The notes beneath the pieces were generated by a model. It worked only from the letters and a program-made list of their open reading frames with translations. It was not told the DNA's origin and searched no databases. Source: Axinella damicornis (taxonomy: Eukaryota > Porifera > Demospongiae > Axinellida > Axinellidae). From it: a stretch of 64,000 bases of DNA. Positions 39,845 to 51,209 of the stretch are shown here, in pieces. The stretch's first letter is position 1. The number at the start of each line of letters is the position of its first letter. Position numbers and translations under genes: made by a program. The DNA is taken from contig OZ007505.1 of NCBI GenBank assembly GCA_963931865.1, forward strand, positions 12,786,868-12,850,867, read 5' to 3'.

Positions 39845-42800
39845 ACTGCACGTCTGTTTTAAAATTTATTGTGTGTCCTGTCGACATTTCATATCTTTCC
39901 TTATAATATTATGTAGAAATATTCACACATACCGTCACAATTGCCATTTCTGCTGACCAATCAGATCACAATGCTTGCTGTATGACTGATCAGAGTGGCT
40001 AACAATAGATAACCAATTGCAAGACTCCAATCACAGCTTACAGTATAACAGCTCATGAGGACTCCAGCTGAATCAGTCACAGCAGCACAGCTTCGTGGTC
40101 AGACTGGATTCAGGAGCATAATGCATGTGGGCCCTTTTATGCTCAGTGTAAAGCTAATTGCATTACACTTGCAGTGAGATGCCAAAGGTGCTCAGCCACA
40201 CCTGATACTTCCTTTGGTATCCATGGGAAGCAAGTTTTCCTTCATGATCTTAAGGTATCATCCGAACATAAAACTGAAATCATTATGTGAATAATAGGGG
40301 TATATACCACTCCTGTCAGGGCAGAATGTTAATCTCTGGGCTCTGTGGAGGACATAGCTAGAGAGATTCTGACTACACAACCATGATTGTAATTTTTTTT
40401 ACTGACTCAACAGATTGCACCATGCTCAGTGAGGTCATAATAGTACACAACTTCACAGCACATGCCTAGCTTGCACAGAACACAGTTTCCAGTAGAGGTT
40501 TTAATGGAGGCTTGATCAGTGATACAATTCAGGGCTTTATACAGAGCACAGAGCACATGGGGTGATTACAGGCGATGCCCATAAGAGAATGCATGGGACA
40601 GAACTCCTTGGTGACAATAACTTCCGGTGACATTGGCAAGGAAACAACAGTGGTGCCACCAGCGATAGAGCACAAACAACTGCCGACAACAGAGACAGTT
40701 CAGTTACGAAGTTAGGCTCCATCAGTGTCACAATTCATTGGGCCTTATACACAGAAGTCATCACTGCCAAGTATTTGCCCTTTGCTCCTCCCCAGAGAAT
40801 GCTATTTGTGGTAAGTCAAGCAAGTTCAGTGATGATGTCATCACCATCCCCCATTAACGCTGCATGAAAACCTAATGCATTGGAATGCAGGATTCCTGGG
40901 TTATCAAATTGAAGTGAACTGAACATAATCATGTCCATCCAACAGGGTTACAGCCAATCCTTGCACACTGCCTCGTACCAAGACTGCTGCATATCCAGCT
41001 GCGCAGAACCAAAGCAACTCTATCTTCCTTTCCTTACTACACAGCAAGGGTTTCGTTTCAACAGGTACTCAACTTGTACTTCACATGTACTTCACATGAA
41101 GCCTTTGTTAGCAAAATACCTTTAGAAACCTAAAAGCACCTGTTAGGTAAGCTTACTCACTGCTATAGTTTATGACTTAGTACTTTATAGATATTCTCTG
41201 AAAGTTTGTGTGTTCTCATAAAATGACCACATTAGATGTGGTTTGTGGATAGTGAAAAGGTGGCTTCCACTTGATGGCTTGTGAACCACAGCTACCATAA
41301 CATAACTTTACTCACTTGACACTGGGTAGTTCCAATGTTCATAGGTACCACAATTAAGCTACTGTATTCTCCTCACCCATGGAATGAACTACAGTCGACT
41401 CATACTCTCCCTTCTCTTCCTTTAAGAGAGCATGGTTTCAACACTGTTGTTCTGTATTCTTGTGGGTACATGAACATATAATTAGCTAATTTCGTGTCCT
41501 ATGTCATAATAGATTAAAATATTGTGTCTGCCTTACTGGCCACTTGTCAGGTGGTTGAAAGTCACCCGATTCCTTGTGAACAATTGGGAGAAACGACTAC
41601 TGTCACCATACTTAGCTAAGCTACCAAGGAGAGACATATGTAGCTACTTGCCAAACGACTTAGACACATTGTCACATATAATTTATGTATTATACACTGC
41701 AGACGGTATAAAATGGTAGTGCAAAGTTAAGTGTCTATGTCGTTGTGTTGTTAGACTGCCTAGAGTAAATCCTGAAGACAAGAATTCACCAAGGAAAGGT
41801 AAATTCAGCATCATGTTGGGAATTGTACTTCCAAATACCAGAGTCGCTGACTCACTGGGTTACTTGAATTGCAAGGCCAGAGCAGTATACAGAAGACGAG
41901 CAAGCTAATAGCATTGCCTACACCTCCCAGCCAAAAAGTATCTCACACTACTTTCCACGCACATTTGGCAACACTTGTAGCTAGACTAAATGACATAATT
42001 TATGAAGGCCCTGGAGCTGCATCATGAACAGTACGTATCACCACACCTCCCACCTCCATCATGTGCACGGTGAGGTTGAGCTAGCTAGCTACAGGGATAA
42101 CAGACCAGTATGTTCACTGCACGTTTATGTCTCACATATGTTGAGGAGTCTGCTGAGGAGACAGGGATGGCTTCATCGACCAGAACATCTATTCCCCCAG
42201 CTGCCATCGCACCAGCTTCGTGTTGGTTCACCTCGTCGCCTCTCATGAAACGTTTCCTGGCAACGAAACTTCCTGTGACCCCGGAATGAATGGCTAATAC
42301 ACCACGAAGCCACACCTTCTAAAATTCACCAAGTCTGGTTCCAAGACCCAATCCCCCACACGTTATATACTACCTATCAGGTTGGGTCTGGGAACCAGAC
42401 TATGATTGTGTCAGTGAATTTCGGTGTGACCACTCAATCCTCAAGTGACGCTACTTGTTTGCTTGGAAAAGGGTCAGTTGGCAGATTTATCTCCTGAATT
42501 CAGACCTGCAGCATCAGAGGAGTATAATACACTGAGTGGATTGCTGAAATTGCACTGCCAAACCCTGATATGCACCATGCACAGAAGTCATTAGCTAAGA
42601 TCTCCGAAACAATTTATATCAGCAAATATTACAAGCATGTGCAATGCATTACCCCTTCTTTTCAATTTTGGATAGCGCCTCGATGAGCTCGAATGTATCG
42701 TAAAGGAGATCTGTAAAATTTAATAAGCTTTAGTACAGCTAGCCCCACAGTCCGCACCTGGCCACCATGCAAGCAACATGATTATGGTTATCTGACTCTT

Positions 42801-43205
42801 GCTAATCCCTGTCCCACTGTTCTCTGTGCAATGCAGTGATCGGTCGGCAGTTTCATCCGGAATTAATACTTGCTATTGCAGAAAAGTATCCAGTTTAATG
42901 TACATGCAGCAGACAGACACTGAGGCAATTATTGTTTCTGAAATTGTTCTGTCAACAGAATTGGAATGTTTCTGCTGTCAATGAAGCACAATTATCAGTC
43001 ACATTTCTGCAAGCGTAATAATATTATGACCAGGTGCACTGAGGTCTCTTAGGTACATAACGTTAACATTGTGTAGCACGCTGCGGTTGAATTTGCATCA
43101 TAGGAAAATAATTGCATAGTACAAAGTGCATAAGAACAATTCTGTGTTTTAGATACCACGGACAAACAATGATTTCAACAGGCTTGATTACGTGCACTGT
43201 CTGAA
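39845..43205. other. Long intergenic stretch, little recognised
   Basis: 40366-40395 (AGATTCTGACTACACAACCA) looks like a decayed scrap of family C, and 40814-40925 is a truncated SINE body. 42334-42404 is a palindrome of the TAGTCTGG subtype (GTCTGGTTCC.AGACCC / GGGTCTGGGAACCAGACTA) without a visible duplication. A minus-strand frame at 42085-42315 (EAGAMAAGGIDVLVDEAIPV) looks protein-like, but I do not recognise it. Confidence 0.35.
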
Positions 43206-43210
43206 GAATT

Positions 43211-45833
43211 CTAATAGTCGGTTTCAGTAACTCTCTTCTTCTCAATGCTCTTGGGAAGAAACAGAGCGAGAGCTGCTCCCAGCAGAGCAGATGTAGCCAG
43301 CAGGTAGAACACGAAATGGTAGTTCAGGGGCCAGCTTCAACCTGAGCATGAAAATAAATGTATGAACGATGGAAACTCAATCGGTTCAGTGTGATGAAAG
43401 TAAATTGCATGCATGAGTGCAGCCGGATACATGCAGCTGTTATTTTAGTCCTTGTGTAGTTTTTAGTTACAGCCAACAGCTGCGGTAAGCATCAAAACTT
43501 ACTTAGATTACTTGCTGTAGCCTTGAATAAGCCAGTGGTATCTTTGTTCAAACAACGGGTAGCTATAGGATAGCCAGTCTAGCAGTTCAATAATGCAGAA
43601 GGGCAACTCTATAAATGCAAGCTCCAACTTACACTAACCAACAGTCCATGATATCTACCTGAGTGTGACTGCATAATGCACGTACAGCTAATATGATGAC
43701 ATCTACAGCTACAAAGAGAGCACCTGTCATAATTATTATTACCAACCATTGTTCTCGCTCCAGGTAAACAAAGGAGTGATCACTGTGGATCCCAATGCGG
43801 GTGGCACACAATTCAAACCTTCACACTCGAGCCGTACACTGTGCCTCTTGCTGTACAACAACAAGTCAATCATGCATGTTTACTTTCATGATTGTGTGTT
43901 ATGATCAGTGCATTGATAATACTGGTAGCTAGCTAGCTATATGAAGAAGCAGTCATGATCAAGCAAATTTGAGCTCATCATACTTGTAAATTCCTGAGAG
44001 ACTAATTATGAGAACACATGACAAGCAAAGGATATCTGCTTGTATGAATATAGAGCATTAGAAAAGAGAAAACTGTATAGTATCCTGGCTCCGATAAACA
44101 ATCAGTAGAGTTTCACACAGCACTGATCATAATACGAGTCATGATTTGTACAATCACCCAGTGCCTTATATGCACAGGAATACCCTTGGTTACAGACATC
44201 AGACTTGGAATATAGATACAGACAGGAGACTAGGAATGTGAGGTCACAGCTGTTCGCATACTGCAAGTTGCTTGAAGACAATATTAATGTAGTATCGTGG
44301 CTCCGACATAACAATCAGTCAATTTACCACTGTCGAAAATCCTGTGAGAACTGCATGAGTAGCAAAGCTCACCATCCTGGGAGTAACATAAATTTTTCGA
44401 ATGAAGTGTTTTATTCACAGTACACAATACATACTGCAAGCAGCATGCATGGACGTAGTACCTTGAATATAGATACCTGGAAACCACCATGTGGGACAGG
44501 AATATGATCAAACCACCCACACATATATGGGGATTCGCTTCACTGAATTTGTATTGGCATGCATTTCTTCACTGAAATCGTTTCCGCAGTAATCGAAGGT
44601 TGTACTGGTCTGAAGCCCACTATACCAGATCCAACTGCCTGAGTAAACTAGAGAAGCGGACGTGTTCGGAATAGGTCCTGCGATCTGACTAGAAAATGGT
44701 AGTAACACACAAGACACTGCAAACAGCACTAGCCCCAATGGAAGTGTCCACCGATACCCAATGCATTTGATGGTCAATGGAAAACCAGAGAGCTGCATCA
44801 GAATAGGAAAACAGTCCAGGAGATGAAATCATACATTCATGCAAACAGTATTCTACATAATTATAATATATTGGGTTTACCAACCCACCTGTTAGCAACT
44901 GACCCTTTGAATTAGGACCCCAACAAATGATTGTAGAGAAGCTCACCTGCCAAGTGAACTCACAGACTGCAGCAACCATAAAAATGGTGCCTATTTCATA
45001 CTGTATCCTCCATGAGCTCAGCATAGTTTGTCACCATCAGCAGTGAAAATAGCTGTTGCACAAATAATTTGTGAACGGTCACAATGAAAGACAGAGACAT
45101 TTAGCAGCAAGACAGCAGCAATACAGAGATAATTATACCACATGTGTATGCTTATTTCTTGTCCCACCATCATGCGGCACCATGGCATTAAATGAAAACA
45201 TCATAAACACGGAAAAACTCTTCGATCACGCAGTACAGTGGCCGCTTTCTTCAATTTGGTGAGACCAGTCCTGAATTTGCACACTGTGTAGCTACAACTT
45301 GACATTTTGAAATGTTCACTTTCCTTGACAAGACATACAACCAAGTCCTGGAGAGGCTTATGAAGAGTTGTGCAAATCTGCATGATCGGTCTGTCTTTCA
45401 TCTTGAAGAAGGGGGTTGTTTCCATGAATACAGAAGTGCTCACATCTTCTTCAGAACCATCACTACCCCTGAGGTCCCATTTTCAATAACCCCCATTTTC
45501 ATCTAACTTCCTCCATTTGCTCTGGACCGTGGGCAATCATGATCATGCTTGTGATCATCGTCATCACTACCTAGTCCAGTCCTTTCCTCACCCCACTTGT
45601 TAGGCTCAGCAAGAATAAAGTATGCAGCTGCATATAAGACGTAAACTTGTCAATTAATGGAGCTGCTGTTCAATTAGCTAGAACTTGAAATACTCACACA
45701 TAATTATAGTTTACACTTACCAATGAAGCTAGCATGCTAACAGCTGCTCCCACCCAGCAGGGTAATGCGTAGGGAAACTTGCGAAAGAAGGATACTTGCA
45801 GCACTTCATATTTGCTCGCAGGCCGAGCCAGAT
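43211..45833 (-). CDS. ZIFL-like MFS transporter, partial exon set
   Basis: Minus-strand exons in order: 45721-45833 (TCTAG/AT.. to TTG/GTAAGT), reading LARPASKYEVL and FRKFPYALPCWVGAAVSML; a probable loop exon about 45330-45500 (SEEDVSTSVFMETTPFFKM, KDRPIMQICTTL); 44947-45016 (SWRIQYEIGTIFMVAAVCEF, donor CAG/GTGAGC); 44514-44792 (GATGCAG/CTCTCTGG), reading IKCIGYRWTLPLGLVLFAVS and later ANTNSVKRIPIYVWV; and a last exon 43211-43334, reading WPLNYHFVFYLLATSALLGA and ALALFLPKSIEKKRV, stop at 43211. The Ala/Gly-Arg-Pro-Ala-x-Lys-Tyr motif before a PhePro-Tyr helix and a LALFLPKSIE-like end fit MFS proteins of the zinc-induced-facilitator-like type, which export organic anions or metal chelates by proton antiport. 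Substrate here is unknown. First exons and at least one middle exon are missing from my model. Confidence 0.6.
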
Positions 45834-45867
45834 CTAGAAACCCTCCTGGGACCAGCAATTAACTGCA

Positions 45868-46115
45868 GCCCAAGCACTGACCCCTGTGGGACTCCAGATT
45901 GAGGATTTGACAATTAATTTTATCAACACCGTGACCTGCAGCATCCTATCTGGGAGATAACTGTGAATCGATTGTTACAAGTTGGTGATTGACCTGCAGT
46001 TTCTCCAGCTTTTCTAACAGAGCACCATGAGGTAGCTACCGAGTAAAATGCTTTCATATAAAATCAACAACACAGAAGTCTACTTCTTTTCCTTTTTCAA
46101 GATTAGTGTCTCAAA
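45868..46115 (-). pseudogene. Non-LTR reverse-transcriptase relic
   Basis: On minus the relic reads FCVVDFI..., then HGALLEKLEKLQVNHQLV, then after stops SGVPQGSVLGLQL. HGALL.KL and SGVPQGSVLGPLLF are RT blocks of jockey/CR1-like elements, and the plus-strand copy at 47.1 kb has the same blocks intact. Stops at FI* and PR* and a shortened middle make it dead. It abuts the first recognised MFS exon, so it lies in that gene's intron or upstream region. Confidence 0.65.
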
Positions 46116-46321
46116 CTGTTCCCCAGTAGAGCAGTGACTGTTGATTTTCCACACTGACATCTACACTGTGAAGCAAAGATAGGATTAATTCGGATGTTGC
46201 AGCAATAGATTGCTTATCACTGGCAGTAGAGGGATCGATGGGTAGCAAGATTTATTTAGTCATTGTCCCCAGATTTGGGAATGGGCATAATATTAGATCG
46301 CTTCCACATTCACATCCTCTA

Positions 46322-46407
46322 TAGTCTCAGTCCCACCCCAGCACGGATCGCAACAAGCACTGGAAGCAATCCGCGCTGGGGTTGGCTTGGGTCTGGAGCC
46401 GAGACTA
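46322..46407. mobile_element. Palindromic element, TSD catcctc(ta/ct)
   Basis: TAGTCTCAGTCCCACCCCAG and GGTTGGCTTGGGTCT..GAGCCGAGACTA form imperfect arms around CACGGATCGCAACAAGC.. . CATCCTCTA (46313-46321) and CATCCTCCT (46408-46416) match at 7-8 of 9 positions. Confidence 0.6.
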
Positions 46408-46639
46408 CATCCTCCTCTGTGCATAACAGATTTTCTGAGCTTCGCTCATGAAAATCAAGGTGTTCAGCATGCTCAAAGGAGCCAGACAGTGATGTGTTGA
46501 AACATCCAAAGTTTAACGTGTTGCTTTGTCTAGGTCACTGATGGCACGTGTGCCACCGGCCTGACTGTAGAGATGGAATTGTTCCTTCCTGAGGTACTTC
46601 TGAATCATTGTCTTCCAAAAACTGGGCTTCATTGTTGTT

Positions 46640-46790
46640 TTGAGTTTCTCAATATAATTGAACGCTGCCGAAGGTAGCTCATAGAGGCGCGTAGCGCCGA
46701 TCAGTCCGCGCGAAGTGCGGAAAAAATTTTTCGCCTTCATTTTCAGTTGTCAGGATAGGCTCTCGTGGCACTTTCGTGCTTTGCACTGCA
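46640..46790 (-). repeat. hAT-type repeat fragment with three-hairpin copy 3
   Basis: On minus: GTGCCACGAGAGCC, TGAAGGCGAAAAATTTTTT, then hairpins CCGCACTTCGCGCGG (46706-46720), GGCGCTACGCGCC (46686-46698) and GCTACCTTCGGCAGC (46664-46678). Same order and spacing as at 29.8 and 31.0 kb. Confidence 0.65.
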
Positions 46791-46862
46791 AGTTCCAGAT
46801 GTACGAGTAGCAACACGAGTTCCAGGATCGATGCTGCAGAGAGACTCCGACAAATACCACAC

Positions 46863-48565
46863 CAGTGGCGGATTTAGAAATTTGGAAAGGGGGGTTCAGC
46901 CACTGGTGCACGAAATGCGGCCGAAACATTTGTGTTGCCATACCCACTACCGGTCACATGAATGCAATCATGACATGTCTGAACTGAGTTTTGAAGTTCA
47001 AAGTGACTTGTCTAGCACCGGAGACTAATGATGGCAGGAACAAATCCAAAACTGCTGTACAATAGACATAATTATCAATCATTCCAGCCCTCCCAACTAT
47101 CGACCGATTTCGCTTCTCCCAATTCTCAGTAAACTTCTGGAACATCATATGCACTTTTTGCTCACTGAACATCTATCCTCACACCACCCCATATCAAGTG
47201 ACCAGTGGGGTTTTCAGTCTGGAAAGTCTACAGTTTCGGCATTATTAACATCTACCCACAAGTGGTTTCAGCAGTTGGAAGCAGGAAGAGAAGTGTGTGC
47301 TGTGTTTTTTGATCTAAGAAAAGCTTTTGACACTGTACCCCACAGAGCACTACTTGAGAAACTCAAACAACTGAACCTCAACCCTGTTTTGACTAGATGG
47401 ATTTGCAGTTACCTTATGGGAAGGAGACAAAAGGTGGTAGTGGACGGCGAGTCATCTGGTACCACATCAGTCGACTCAGGAGTACCTCAGGGATCAGTCT
47501 TGGGCCCCCTTTTATTCCTTATATATATTGATGGCATTGCAAACACTAATTTGTCTCCAGGGTCCGAGATTTCTCTGTATGCTGATGACATGATGCTGTT
47601 CAAGGTCATCAAGTCAAATGCTGACTATGCAGATCTCCAAAATGATATTGATGGTTTGAACAATTGGGTGACTGCCAACTACCTTACCTTTAGCTCCTCA
47701 AAATGTAAATATATGCTGCTCTCCAGAAAGAAAAATCCATCACATCCTCCTGCCCTGAAGCTGGGTTCCTCTGCTCTAGACAGAGTGCACTCCTATAGAT
47801 ACCTTGGTGTTCTCCTGACATCGACCCTATGTTGGTCAGAACACATAAATGAAATCTGTTCTAGAGCTAAAAGGATGGTTGGATTACTGTACAGGAGATT
47901 TTATCAGAACACAAGCCCACAAAGTCTGTTCCAGTTGTATATTGCCTTGGTAAGACCACACACTGAGTATGCTAGCCAGGTTTGGAATCCTCATTTGCAA
48001 AAGGACATCGATCAGCTCGAACGCGTACAGAAGTTCGCTTTGCGTATGTGTGCAAAACAGTGGGACTTGGGTTATGCCGATTTGCTCAATCTTTTTAATG
48101 TACCCAGCTTAGTTGATCGCAGAAATTACCTGAGTTTGTGTACCATGTATATACAAGGTAGTTCACGAACTGGTTTATTTCCCCTACGATCTGTTTGTGC
48201 CTAAGACCACCACATTAAGATCATCATCCAAGTTACTCTACTGCCAGCCCTTTGCTCATACTAACGCATTTTTTCACTCCTTTGTACCTAAAACTTGTTC
48301 TGTTTGGAATAATTTACCAGATTACATTACTCATGCCAATACTTTGTCTGTATTTAAATCATCTCTTGTTAACCAAATGTACCATATAGTATAGTCTTTT
48401 GTGTTCTTGGGTATGCTATTATTAGCCAGTGGCTATTGCATTGTCCTATGCATTTTTTGTGCATAAACTTTCATAGAAAAAAAAATAGAAAAAAAAATTT
48501 ATTAGTTTACTTTTACTATCCGCCAAAGGGGGTTGCACCCCCCTCCCTCCTTAAATCCGCCACTG
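46863..48565. mobile_element. hAT-like TIR pair enclosing a LINE
   Basis: CAGTGGCGGATTTA at 46863-46876 and TAAATCCGCCACTG at 48552-48565 are perfect inverted repeats, and the next bases (GGGGGGTTCAGCC / GGGGGTTGCACCCCCC) are similar. No clean 8-bp duplication is seen. The only coding content is the reverse transcriptase below, so a LINE appears to have landed in a non-autonomous element. Chance use of two separate ends is possible. Confidence 0.55.
47030..48500 (+). pseudogene. Non-LTR (jockey/CR1-like) reverse transcriptase, 5'-truncated
   Basis: The frame is recognisable from NYRPISLLPILSKLLEH (47090) and stays open through FFDLRKAFDTVPHRALLEKL, SGVPQGSVLGPLLFLIYIDG, the catalytic SLYADDMMLF, SYRYLGVLLTST and RPHTEYASQVWNPHLQKDID. 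A +1 change near 48150 (in a TATATAC run) links to YFPYDLFV, TNAFFHSFVPKTCSVWNNLP and FKSSLVNQMYHIV, the usual C-terminal block. All seven RT blocks are present, so decay is slight. The endonuclease half is absent, as expected for a 5'-truncated insertion. It ends in an A-rich tail (48476-48500). It copies RNA into DNA at the target site. This copy cannot move by itself. Confidence 0.85.
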
Positions 48566-48569
48566 CACA

Positions 48570-50015
48570 TTATTATAGTTTCGCAGTGCTATAGCTTTCC
48601 CTTACCACATTGATGCCACTGAAGCAACCAGTAATATCCAGTATTATATCAGCAAAATCACCCAAACTCATTGAGCAATAACAACAACTAATAATTGAAT
48701 GCATGATGTGGTACACTAGACAGACCACAAGTGCAAAGTGTTCAACACAGACAGAGAAAATTGTTCAACACTGATGGAAGGAGGGTAGTTATGTTGTGAT
48801 CGATCAGAAACCCGACAGCCTAAGGAGTCGGAGGATTGCCAGTCTCACACCCAGGCTCGCCTGCCCCACCCGGGGGTATGAGGCTAGGGTAGTGCCAGAA
48901 CTCTACCGGCCTCTGTCCAATAATATATGCAACTTCCCATGACTTTAGCCACCTTCCTTCTATTGATATCTGCATGACATACTCTAGGGAGGAGTGCTTT
49001 CTGCTGGAATGGTAGTTTGCCACTATGCAACACGTTTCTCTTCAAGGTGGTCAGGGAGTCTGTATAGTTATAGCGCTGATGATAGGAAGTCATGGAATAG
49101 GGTTCTCGGAGAAACTCGCACACTCCACAGTGAGTCTAGGCAATTGCTGTAAACACAAGAGCTCAGAGACTCATCACTTCGAGAAATCATTTCAACAAGA
49201 TAGTTTTGCATTAGGATGTGAGCCCTCATTGAAGGCAAGCCCAGTATTCAAGTTGTTACAAAGGGGTGTTAGACATGCAGGATCCAGGGTTCACATCTGC
49301 ACATAATTTGTAGGACAGGGATCAGTCATTCTATCATCCAGGCTATATAGCCATGCAGACTCCAAGCAAAGAATGAACTGCGGGCTTAATTGTTAACACC
49401 ACTTTCTTCAATCCACGTCTTACTGTTGTAATCTGGACTCCACCATGCTCGAATCCAAGACACTGTATACTGCTCCCTCGACTGGCAGTTGCATGTGTCA
49501 CAGAGTGAGAGTTGGCATTACAAGGATGGTGAAGCCAGGACTGCATACGTCTCGTGATCAGTTGAGAAGCAAGAGCAGACCTGATCTCCCTCATGAGCAA
49601 ACCTGGCCTCCTCTGGCGAATTGAGAATTGAGAATTGAGGTATTACTGACTGACCCAGTGTGGGTATGCAGCATACAACAGCAACAATGGCAGTTACACA
49701 TACAATGCATACGAACAGAGTTAGAGGTTGTCATGAGTGCAATGCACCTGCCGGCTGTCACGTCGGAGTGAGGGATGACATCCTGAGAGCAGCAAACACG
49801 GAGACCTCAGACAGCGATATTTGACACACGACCACCACCCTGGAGCACATGACTGTGACAGCTCCATTGGCCATTCTTCTTGGTCAGGGAGAGGGAAATG
49901 GGAAAGGGTTCGCACACAACACACTATTAAGAAAAAGCTGGCAAGTGAGCCTTTGTTGTATGCAGCAAGCAGACGGATAAGTCTTTGTTAACCTTCACTG
50001 GGTCAGAGAGGACCA
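48570..50015. other. Intergenic stretch, nothing recognised
   Basis: 48865-48885 (GGGGGTATGAGGCTAGGG) may be a scrap of a palindromic-family end. Open frames on both strands (49025-49306 plus, 49343-49600 minus) show no family resemblance. Tandem word TTGAGAATTGAGAATTGAG at 49620-49640. Confidence 0.3.
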
Positions 50016-50019
50016 TATC

Positions 50020-51207
50020 ACAGAGTCGGTAGACTCTGTATGTAGGGATACGACGTACACGCAATATATGCTAATACAAAAGAATCTCTCCAAATCTCAG
50101 AAACGGTACACTTATAAGCCTTTATAACCACATACCGTTCATCTTCGAGTGTTTTCATGACCAACAAGACTCCTCGCGTCGCGAAAAACCGTCGCGAAAG
50201 TACCCCACCAGGTACTCGCAAAACGGGCAAATTGTTTTTCTTTCTTCTTCTTTCTTCTTTCTTTCAGACGGGCTAGCTCAACGTCGCCTCAATCCCTCAT
50301 GATGGTTTTCGCACGAAACAGCAGCATTTCACACCGAGCAGTGCACCAGTCCATCGCTTTTTGGCAACCTCCAGGTCTTCACCAGGCGGCTACAGCTGCC
50401 CACCCAGTATGTATGGCTTCATTTGTCACGCCATTTTCATGTTTGTACGCATGCGCACTTAAACGATCACTTAGCAACGATACGTAATTATCATTCAAGA
50501 TCGCTGAATTAGAAGTGCCTTGCGCTGTTGTGTTACCGTAACTAGACTGAGGTAAATTCTCTGTGCTATATATGTTACTAGACTGTGTTCTGTGAGAGGG
50601 GTGAATGCCTATCTAAAGACTCAACAATGTGTCACTACTACTATCTGGTATAGCTATTTTACCTACATGTATACTACTTCAGCTCAGGGAGCACTGGCTT
50701 AGTATCCATCCAGAAAAGGGTTGGCTTTTGAGATGCTTGGGTCTGATTCTTCAGCCATTGCTGGCAGTGTAAATGCCAGAGTCCAGTAGCCTCGTTCCCA
50801 GTCCCACGCCCAGCTTTCCGTCGCTCACGGTCGCTGCTTAGTACGGTAAAGCAGCGACGGAAAGCTGGGCGTGGGACTGGGAACGAGGCTAAGAGTCCAG
50901 TATGCATGCGCCTGCTGCTAAAAAAAATGACATAAACAAGTAATAAAAAACATTTAAAATGTAACAGGATGTAGGGATACCAGAACCGCAAAAAGTAAGG
51001 AAACAAGGTAGGGATGATCACACAAAACAGTGAAGTATACAATCCCCCTACATATCTTTTTTCATTATACACATATTATGGAAAAAGATCTCTGTAGGGG
51101 GTTGTATACTTCACTGTTTTGTGTGATCATCCCTACCTTGTTTCCTTACTTTTTGCGGTTCTGGTATCCCTACATCCTGTTACATTTTAAATGTTTTTTA
51201 TTACTTG
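50020..51207 (+). repeat. 1.1-kb repeat family A+B, copy d
   Basis: Starts TCACAGAGTCGGTAGACTCT, as in copy a, and ends in the B hairpin 50936-51207. It is colinear with copy b throughout, except for the 105-bp palindromic insertion plus its 9-bp duplication at 50787-50900. Confidence 0.85.
50787..50891. mobile_element. 105-bp palindromic element, TSD agagtccag, empty site known
   Basis: TAGCCTCGTTCCCAGTCCCA and CGCCCAGCTTTCCGTCGCT pair with AGCGACGGAAAGCTGGGCG and TGGGACTGGGAACGAGGCTA around a ~24-bp centre. AGAGTCCAG lies at 50778-50786 and 50892-50900. The homologous position in copy b (about 24078-24087, GCCAGAGTCCGCTATGC) has one copy of the target and no insert, so this is a direct filled/empty comparison. 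Confidence 0.95.
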
Positions 51208-51209
51208 TC

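Noticed and set aside
42085..42315. Minus-strand frame with GAMAAGGIDVLVDEAIPV
   Set aside because: Protein-like, but the resemblance to enzyme families is vague, and no splice partner or start was found.
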